Assembly: GCA_003586115.2 (NCBI GenBank)
Contig: QVOM02000073.1
Location: forward strand, 45,245,469 to 45,309,468
Direction of reading: 5' to 3'
Length of the DNA stretch: 64,000 nucleotides
Source: Salvator merianae
Lineage: Eukaryota; Chordata; Lepidosauria; Squamata; Teiidae
This document shows positions 55,690-64,000 of this stretch, in pieces (position 1 is the first letter of the stretch; the number at the start of each line of letters is the position of its first letter). Position numbers and translations under genes: made by a program. Under the pieces are notes generated by a model. That model was not told the origin of the DNA and searched no databases. It was given only the letters and a program-made list of their open reading frames with translations.

Positions 55690-56060
55690 GGAAGAAGGAT
55701 CGAGTACATGTTTCAACTGTTCTCACATTTGTATGATAACACGGACTTAATTCGCTAGTTCTCACTCTTCATTTTTCCCTTCTCGGCATGGGGGAAACTG
55801 TACCTTTCTCTCTACATCCCTCACCACATTTCCCCCCCTGTGTGGTCAGCAATTAGAAGCAGTTTCAGTGTTCAAATCTTAACTTCACAAGGGCGGGAAA
55901 GTCAAACTCCACCCTCCATATTTCCCTGTTGCTGCATTAGAACAGGGAATCCCTCGGTGGCAAAACTGGTCATTTATCGTTTGTTCCTTCTCCCCTCCAG
56001 CCTGTATCCCCTCAAGCACAACTTCATTTTCACTTCTACCACACAGTAAAGCATCTTGAA
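55690..56060 (-). mobile_element. Old family-4 transposon fragment
   Basis: Blocks such as GACTTAATTCGCTAGTTCTC, GTGGTCAGCAATTAGAAGC and GGGCGGGAAAGTCAAACTCC match 25290-25620 with many differences. Confidence 0.7.
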
Positions 56061-57084
56061 GGCCAAGTCGGAGTGGTTCCAGCTGATAGCAGTCCAGCTC
56101 CTCTAAGTGGGGAAATATCCTAAATTTACTATGCGAGGCCGCCAGTTATGCCATTTAGAATGACACCAAAGTGCTGCATTATAAAGAAAACACACAGATT
56201 TTTCTGTATCCACATCAATCTATGTTGTGTCACATCCCCCACTGCAGGCATACATTGATTGAACTCTGGCTATTTGAATTATAAATCAAAATTTAGTTTA
56301 GTGGCCAGGGTAGACAGTAGCAATCTTACTTAAATGAGTTTTTTGTCATTAGTGTAGCGAACATTACCTATAATGCTGAAGTCCTAGAGTGCTGTGTCAC
56401 CAAAGGCCAGGGTCTGCCAAGGTACAGACACATCTGGATCCCAGAACTGGATATTGCCATCATAAATACAACTGGCACATAGGTTGAAAGTACACAGAAT
56501 TTGACCAGGAAGCCTGGGTCTCTGTACCAGATCAGGATCCATCTTTGTTCACTAGAATGCATATTGGAAAGACAGGTCGGATTTTTAAGAGAACAAGAAA
56601 TGATTGCAATTTCTGTCGCTGCATAAGCTGGGTTGAATCAGAAGGGAAGTCCATCCCCAGGAGAAATAATCCACTCAGATGGCTTGATGGTAGCTGACAT
56701 GTTCTTGGGTAGAATTTTAAAAGATACCAGCAAGAACTATTTGGCTTTTGGCTAAGGTAAATGTCACACATTTAAGCCCATTAACATTGTCCAAAGGTGT
56801 TGCAGGCAGGCAGCAAAGCACAGTTTGTTTTATCCCTTCATCTACATTTTATTTGTCAACAAACTGGACATGACCTGTCCCATATCCATGTTTTTTCACC
56901 TCACCTCTCTTTTAAAAGGACCAATAATTTTAAACTCTTGCTTCAAACAGACCTATCAAAATGTCATCCATCTTTCATCCAATGAGTTAGTTTGCCCATT
57001 TTCAATTGGAAAAGGAACATTAAAAGTTCAAGTTTTCTCCCGTTATGGATGAAGGTTTTCCTTCACCTCCGCACAATAGCTGAA
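56061..57084. other. Intergenic, one unassigned coding-like stretch
   Basis: On the minus strand 56542-56384 reads as a 52-codon frame containing DGNIQFWDPDV, which faintly resembles a WD-repeat strand. It is followed by a stop and then continues in frame (DFSIIGNVRYTNDKKLI). It could be a processed-pseudogene scrap or chance. Nothing else is recognised. Confidence 0.2.
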
Positions 57085-58512
57085 ATCACTGCAACATCAC
57101 TGAAGAAAGGAGATATCACCTTAGGATCATCCATCCCACCCCATTTTTACTGGCTGGTAGCTGCTTCCTGGCCTCTTGTTCCTGCTGAACTGAGGAGAGA
57201 GAAACTCATTTTTTCCCCTAGAAGACTGCTTTTCTTGTTACTTTGCTCTTTCCTTTTGAGCTGATTTAACTTGGGCAGAGGGATCTTTATCTCTCTCTTT
57301 CTTTTCACCAGGGGAGGAGGCCTCTGGACTTTCCACTTTCCTGTCCCTCCTGCCTTCTGAGCCCCTGTCTTTCGTCTCGGTGCATGCAGAAACTCACACA
57401 TCTTCTTCACCACCTGGTGAAGATCTGCAGGAGAAGATTTCACACTCCTGTTGCACTTTTTTATTTTGTCTTTTAGTGCTAGGATTACATATTATTAACA
57501 TTTCTAGCCTCTTTCCAGACACACATACAAACACTAGCTTCTCCTTATTTAATTTTCAAGTTAAATCTCTTCTTTTCCTTTTTGCTCCTCTGCCCATTTG
57601 CCTAACTGTGATATCTGCGAATTCTGGCAAATTGCCCTGATTATTTTAACCAGCCTTTTTACTGGGTATTAATAAAAGTTTCATCACTGTTTTCAAAGAA
57701 TCCTGAGTCTAAGAGTGTTTCCCTCTTTGTTTTACGGTTCACCTGGGTGATTTCAAAAGATTCTGCTTTAAGGGCTAGTGGCCTGGGTGAGCTATTTCCC
57801 CCATCCCGGTATAACCCAGAACACTGCTTATAACATTAGGAACATATATGGGGGTCGTAGAATATCTTCTCTGATCTGCACATCTCCACCCATTGCCATG
57901 GTAGGGCTCTGCTTGCATGAAGGGTCAAAGAGCACAAGCTACCAAAAGCTACCAAGTGGAGAGAAAGTCCAGTGAAACAGGGCACCTCTTTGTTTGACTA
58001 TCAACCCAGAATCCAAAAATCAGTCAAAATGAGAGGAAGAGGAGGTTTCCATCCCCGCCTACTGCTACTGACGATAGAATAATGTAGAGACCAGTTGCCG
58101 CATGGCAACAAGTTGCTGCATGGCTCCATCCCTGAATGCTTTCAGGGGGAAAAGGAGTGCAATGTAGAGGCAAGGTGGGTGTCAACCATCTTTTTTAATA
58201 GCATACAAAGAAAGGGGTACACAAAACTGGACTCCTTGACCAGTCTCAGTAGAAGAGGGAAAGGAAGCAAACCTTAACTTGGTGTTCCTTAGTTAGGAGA
58301 AATGGAAGGGAGAAAGGTGTAAGATGCCTAAGCACAGTGCTCTGCGTTAGGTCCAAGGAGGATTTTTTAAAAACATCGTATTGTTACAAAATATTCTCTT
58401 GTACTCTGTACATGCCCAGAGACATGGGATTTTTTTTTGGTCTTGGCGTGTCCTGAGATCTAGCAATCACAGACACACAGCAAACCTAACCCAATGGGGA
58501 ATTTTGTTAGCT
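57085..58512. repeat. Duplicated block alpha, second copy
   Basis: Collinear with 32740-34230. It breaks at 58512 (GAATTTTGTTAGCTC), where a family-4 fragment begins. Confidence 0.75.
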
Positions 58513-59870
58513 CCCTGTGCAGTCAGCAATTGGATGCAGTTCCAGGAGTCAAATCCTGACTTCACACAGGTGGGAAAGTCAAACTCTGCCCTCCATATGT
58601 CCCCGCTGCTGTCTCAGAACATGAATTCCCTTGGTGATATCACTGGTCATTCACCATTTGTTCCTTCTCCCCCTCTAGCATTTATTCACCCAAGCACAAC
58701 TTCAGTTCCACCACACAGTAAAACTTCTTGAAGGCAGGAGCTCAATTTCTTCTCCTTTTAACTGCAGTTTTGTGCGATTGTGTAATTTCAAAGCAGTGTG
58801 CAATGGGGGAGAGCTCAGGGAAAGGGGCAGAATGTGTGAGGGGATCAATATTCATGACAGTGAAGTTAGAGGTCAGCAGATGGATTCCACGTCCCCTCCA
58901 CCCCGGACATCCATGGCGGTATGTGTCCCCCAATGAAGTTTTGTGGTACAGATGGCAAAGTTGATGGTGACAGGGGTCATTGTTGGGGTAAGGGGACTGC
59001 ACCCCTAAATAGGTGCAGCCAAGGTGTTCACTAACCAGCATGCACCCCTACTCCCTGGCATTCTCAAAGAAGACTGAGGCTGTATGGTGCTGTTTGCTCT
59101 AGAGCCACTGAAGCACAGTGCTGGTTTTGTGCAAAAGTCCCCTTTTAGTGAAAGGAATTTGGTTCCCTTGGGCATTGCCAAAGGAAAGGGAGGAAACATT
59201 TTGTCCTTCTCCTCGCAGGGATGGGAGAGAAAGAAGGAGCCCTGCCTTCTGAGAGTGGGCCGTGGCACACAGCTAACTGTGGAACAAGGTGTTGCCAAGG
59301 CAGATGAGGGGTAACTGCCAAGGCACCTTCTGTTTTGTTAAAAAAGTCAAACAGTATAAAAATCAAACCTTTTGATGGGCGAAACAGGACAATGAAGTGG
59401 AAACTAGGAAATATATGCTGTGCTCTTTCCCACCCTGGTAGTGACATTCTCACCCTCCTGGGTGTGTCCACAAGGACTGCCACCTTCGGGTGAAAACGAG
59501 CCAGATAGATACACTCAGCTTTGTTTTGGCTTTCTGTATGGCTAGGATAATTAGGTTGGCTGATTATCTGGCAGCACTAAGGCCCACAACAAAGTCTGTC
59601 ATTGGACGGGAGGAAATGGGGAACCTTCCCTCTGCACACACCCAAAAATATGGCTTTCTCACAAAATAGTCATCCTGTGGATTCTCACTTTGAAAAATAA
59701 AATGGGCTAACGATCTGAAATGGGCTGAAAACTCACTTGCTCTGAATGCAAAATAGTCCTAATTTAAGCAATTTAGACGAGAAAGGGACCAGAAAGGCAA
59801 TATTTTGTCAGGACAGTCAGAACTGAAGACAACTTGTAAACTGATTAAATTCCATATATGAATGTGCCCA
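58513..59870 (-). mobile_element. Old family-4 transposon fragments, interrupted
   Basis: 58513-58990 matches 25395-25880. 59580-59870 matches the other end (AAAGTCTGTCATTGGACGG, GATCTGAAATGGGCTGAAAAC, TTGTAAACTGATTAAATTCC). The middle (about 59000-59575) is foreign and unrecognised. Confidence 0.65.
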
Positions 59871-60755
59871 AATGCATGAATAAATAAAATTATAGAGCCT
59901 TTATTATTTCTGATGAGTCAAACTATGTGAATGAGATCCCAGGGCAGGGGTCTCTTGACTGTTGTGGGCACAAGTGAAATTCCATGAAAGTGCTGCAGTT
60001 TCCTGTCACGAAATGCCTGCTGTGTGATATGGGGACAAAGACAAAAGTTTAATCCCAAGCAAAGGATGTCGCTCCTCATCTTTGTTTGTCACTATGGACT
60101 GAGGGCGGGGTATCCGATCTGAGGTATCAAAGGAGAGACTAAGAGGTTGTTTAGATGCCAGAGGCTGATGCATTGCTTTAATAAGGGAAAGCAGAAAATA
60201 CCTCCTCAGTTTGTTTTGCTTCCATGGGTCTGAACTTCAGTAGGTGCTTTGGTGTGCATATGCGCTTCTTTACACTGTACAGATTCCAGCAGCTAGAATT
60301 TTTGATAAACAAAGAAGATACTGGCATAGGAGAACGTGACAGCAGTGGGTGAGGGGAGCAATGGGAATGTTACTATCCTGTGGGCAACACATTTCCTTAA
60401 GAACAGTGGGAATGGATTGTTCCTCCTATTTGGCACTCATTCCTAAACTTATGCTGCATCTAGACAGGGTCAAAACCCCACACCTCTTTCAGAATTCTAT
60501 TTGGTTTGCCAGATGTGATCATGGTGCTCCTAATACAGTCCCGAAATACAGACCCAATATCCCAAGTTTCAGGTATTGTGTTGCATGCTAAATTGTGGAA
60601 TATCTAACTAAGGTCTAGACAAATCGAAATACTCCTAGGAGTATCCAGAATAGGAGAATAGGTAAGTGATGTCTGGAGGGAGCCATAGTGCCTGTAGTTC
60701 CATGGCTATCTGCTTTGCATGAAAGAAACCCAGGTTTGATCCCATTTGTCTAGAA

Positions 60756-61271
60756 CAGTGGTTCCCAACTTTTGTTTTGGCCATACCCCACCTAAGCATC
60801 TCTAAAATCCTGATCCCTCCCCACACCGTGACATATAATTCTTATTATTCCAAAAGTGAACTCCTATTCACATGGAGGAAGCCTAAAAGGTCATTAACTT
60901 GGTCTAAAGAAGCTTCCAAAGATCATGGCATCCATGTTAAATGAACACTGAGAGGAGTGGGTGTGTTTGGAATGAAAGTTGCCTCACTTTTCTGTGCTTA
61001 TGTACTCTCTAGTTTACTCTGTGATCTCACCACTCCTCTCTTTTAGCGGGTTTTCCCCTTCTCCATTGTCACCAGCTGACCACCGTGTACATTCTGCTTT
61101 TAATTTTAAAAATGTGTATGTCACAATATATATTTATATACTGTATATGAGCCCCTTAGAACCATAAGAAATGCAAAAAATTCACTGTTAATAACTCGTT
61201 CTCGAATTGCCCCCCCCTTAAAAATCAAATTGCCCCCCTGTGGGGCATGTGCCCCACATTGGGAACCATGG
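60756..61271. mobile_element. hAT (Charlie-like) non-autonomous element specific to unit C
   Basis: The left end is CAGTGGTTCCCAACTTTTG. The right end CATTGGGAACCATGG is its inverse. An 8-bp duplication (GTCTAGAA at 60748-60755, GCCTAGAA at 61272-61279, one mismatch) flanks it. The empty site is seen in units A (near 37645) and B (near 47605). Confidence 0.88.
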
Positions 61272-61646
61272 GCCTAGAAGGAGACGAAGAACTAACCACT
61301 TCCATACGGATGCACGAACACCGTATGGGCACATCCATACAGTCACCAGTAGGCCGGCTTGCCTCGTGGGTACCGTTACTTAAACAACATAGGAAGGTTT
61401 GATCCATCATTTAATTAGTATAAATGGCCAAACTGGAGCAGTAGAGTTTGCTGTGACTTCTACCTCCACCTTTCTCTCTCTTCCCCTGCTACTACTTTCC
61501 CTACCCATTTCTAGTAGATATTCATTTCTAAGAATGGATTAGGATAGTTTAACCCTTACATAGATGTGCTAGATGCGTATGGGAAGACATTTTATAAAGC
61601 TAGAAATATTGGGGGAAAAACATGCCTAAAGAACCTTGCTCAAGAA

Positions 61647-62615
61647 TTTATTGTGATCTTGACCATTCAAATAATTTCATTATCATCTTGCAGTATAACA
61701 ACACAAGAGATCTGTTTCACTATAAATATAACATAAACACATATTAAATTATAGATTCCATTAAATTTAATGGAGACAGGAATAATGTTTTGATGGAGAG
61801 GCAACAAGAGAGAACAGTGCCAACAAAATAACCAAGTACAAAATATGAAGTATTAAATATTAAATAATGACAATAACACTTAAAAGACTGCTTTCAATAG
61901 AAAATTAATAGGAACATATTGCTTTCTGATGTTGATCAGAAATTGTTAGATTATATAATATTAAATATATTAAACAGAATAGAAATAAATAAGTTCAATA
62001 CAAAATCAATAGATGTACTTCTACCTCAATTGATGGATAAAAGCAGACAGCTATTTTGCCAAAGATCTGCATGGGATTTGTAGAAAAATTCATCACACAA
62101 ACACACACACATACACACACATCATGTTAAGCTGCAACATGTAAAAATGTTCTCTGTTAGGACTGTGTACTGCAAGCAGTTCAAAAGAAAATGGTAAAAA
62201 AAAAGGAATTATAAATAAAACAAAAATATTTCTTTTTGATACTTTCAGAGACAGGCACGTATCTATGGTTGCGTTCACACACTGCAAAAAGAAAGCAAGA
62301 ACCTCTGAGGCAGCTCAGAGACAACTGATGGTTCTGAGGTGAGACCCTTCACAGGACAGTCTGCCCCTCCCCCTCTCAGGAATGTTCTAGGCTGAAAAAG
62401 GTGGACTAGAGATGGGATCAGAACATGAGGAACACGTGCTACTGTCTCCAGGGTTTTGTTTTGCTACGTGTGAACACAACCTACCTATGACTGTGGCAGT
62501 TCAAATTATTACATTTCTTTCTTCCGGCAGCAAACATTTGGAATATTGAACAGGAACAAGGTCTTGGGTTTAGGTCAAAGCTGTTGTTTCCCCTTCAATA
62601 ATGGTTTCCTGGACT
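61647..62615 (-). promoter_or_regulatory. Cytokine C 3' UTR with AU-rich elements and AATAAA
   Basis: AATAAA (minus) is at 61652-61647. The TAAAT (minus ATTTA) cluster at about 61740-61985 is retained. Part of the sequence before the stop is deleted relative to A and B near 62250. Confidence 0.65.
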
Positions 62616-62729
62616 TTACTTCACATTTGTTTCCTGTAGGCATCGATTGCGTATAGTTCTAATATAATTCTCTAGTCTTTCGTAAAACTCCTTCATAGTT
62701 ATTCGATCTTTTGTGATGGTACAGCTGTC
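62616..62729 (-). CDS. IL-4/IL-13-family cytokine, copy C, last exon only (rest beyond the window)
   Basis: The acceptor TTCAAG precedes DSCTITKDRI, and the exon ends NRCLQETNVK with TAA. This gives 37 codons, one fewer than copies A and B. The frame is intact. The pattern IT.K.FY..LENY...I...C....NVK is shared by all three copies. Against copy A there are about 18 substitutions plus a one-codon gap in 38 positions, although the neighbouring UTR is only a few percent different. The NCT sequon is lost (SCT). Exons 1-3 should lie past 64000. Confidence 0.82.
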   Translation of the reverse strand, partial: DSCTITKDRITMKEFYERLENYIRTIRNRCLQETNVK

Positions 62730-64000
62730 CTTGAATAGAGGAAGAAAAAGAAATCTCAGCCAAAACAAAGGGCAAAAATAACCACATCCATCATTTGACT
62801 CTTTAAAGAGAAGCCGTGTACCTTAGGAGCCCCTGTTTGATTTCCAAAGAACACACATACAAGAAGGGGTAACTCGAGGGTATGAGCCCAGCCCTGAGAC
62901 ACCACTGGCAGTGGGCTAGATTCCTGGGCTGTCTACAGATTTGTCAGAAATGTGGCTGGTTGTATCATGCGCATTGCCCTGTCCCATGCCTTGACGTGAA
63001 ACCTATTTCTAAGCTCCACTTTATGATGGTGGCTTGCCATTCAGCTGGAAAGCACTTCTGTACTCAGAATAGCACGGACGAGTGTGCTGAGACCTCAAGG
63101 GTCTGGGCAGCAGGACTGGAAAAGGACGGCTTGCTTTATGTGCCAAACAAGGCTGACAGCACTGATGTGCAGCACCAGCCTTAGCCACCATGGCCTTTTC
63201 CACATGGTCCCTTCTTCCAGAATAGATTCTGCCCCATGGTCATGCTTCAGCTGCATTGAATGAAACACGACTGGGCAGACTAGTATGCCGAAAATGACAC
63301 CCAACCCCAGGATCGTCGTAGAGCTCAATCTTGAGCTCTATAACTGGTCCAGGGGTAATATACTGGACCACAGAGGCCCAGTATACTATGGGGGACCCTT
63401 TTCAGTGGCACTCCAGTGGCAAGGACTTGAGTGAAATGGGTGTGCACATGCAAACTGCCCCGTCCCCCTCCACTTGCAACCCGACCCAGGTTGGCACTGT
63501 TGTTTATTCCAGGATGGGACAACCCAGCCTGCTCCAGAAAGGCAAGCGTGAAAAAGTCTCAGCCCTGGAGCACATGTGGGCACATCAAGCTCTTGGTCCT
63601 AAATGAGTCATTGGCCCTTCAAAGCTGGTTCAGGTTGGGCTATCCACCATGCCCGGACTGCCTAGCATGGCCAGCCCAGCGCAGGAGTTTGCAGGCAAAA
63701 AGAAGCTGGAATACTTGCTGAGGGAAGGAACACATCCCATAGCCTCGTTTTTGTTGGTGGAATCAAATATATATTCTCAATCCAAAGTCTAGATCTCCGC
63801 TGTGCCTGTGCAATGGGATCCCTCCCTCCGCCTGTTCTAGTTCCCAGGATTTTCTGAATGGTTGCTCCTTGTGAACTGAGCTGCACTGTCACTGCAGGAA
63901 AACACGCTGTGTTTGTGCGTGGCCTTCTGTACCTGCACACAGTGGATGAGGAAGCCTGAAGGCACAGGCATGGAGACTTGGGAATGACAGCCTTGGGGAC

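Larger units (their letters stand above)
59925..64000. repeat. Tandem duplication unit C (partial, runs past the window end)
   Basis: It is collinear with the first part of unit A (36820 onward) and unit B. It carries a hAT element at 60756-61271 that A and B lack. Confidence 0.95.

Overview
The window is vertebrate nuclear DNA, most likely from a non-avian reptile. The repeat set suggests a lepidosaur: CR1 and L2-type LINEs, tRNA-derived SINEs, many non-autonomous DNA transposons and no Alu, L1-rich or B-element background. The species cannot be named from the sequence. Only about 1.6 kb looks protein-coding in the host sense. The rest is introns, a long 3' UTR and nested transposable elements.

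Layout. (1) 1-7,328, plus strand: the last six coding exons of KIF3A (heterotrimeric kinesin-2 motor subunit), followed by a probable 3' UTR to about 9.9 or 11.7 kb. (2) 11.8-36.8 kb: gene-free and repeat-rich. It holds L2 and CR1 fragments, two SINEs, palindromic MITEs, a DNA-transposon family with 4-bp target duplications, and at 26,088-27,133 a hAT-type element filled with a CpG-rich minisatellite. (3) 36.8-64.0 kb: three copies of a tandemly duplicated unit (A 36.8-44.4, B 46.7-55.5, C from 59.9 to past the window end). Each carries a minus-strand, four-exon, phase-0 cytokine gene of the IL-4/IL-13 short-chain four-helix type. Copies A and B are complete (155 codons each, intact splice sites). 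Copy C shows only its last exon and 3' UTR before the window ends.

The cytokine genes lie beside KIF3A in convergent orientation, where IL4 and then IL13 lie in mammals. Exon sizes (60, 17, 40 and 38 codons) and the cysteine-bearing exon 3 look more like IL-13 than IL-4. I therefore call them IL-4/IL-13-family cytokines without assigning orthology. The copies share a TATA box, a CRE-like site, an NFAT-like site and a double GATA motif upstream, and an AU-rich 3' UTR downstream.

The most interesting observation is that the coding exons differ far more between copies than the surrounding non-coding DNA does. By hand count, exon 4 differs at about 24% of bases between A and B, while a 3' flanking stretch differs at about 2%. 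Most of the exon changes alter amino acids. This is the pattern expected of a recently expanded cytokine family under diversifying selection. Copy-specific transposon insertions give relative dates for the duplications.
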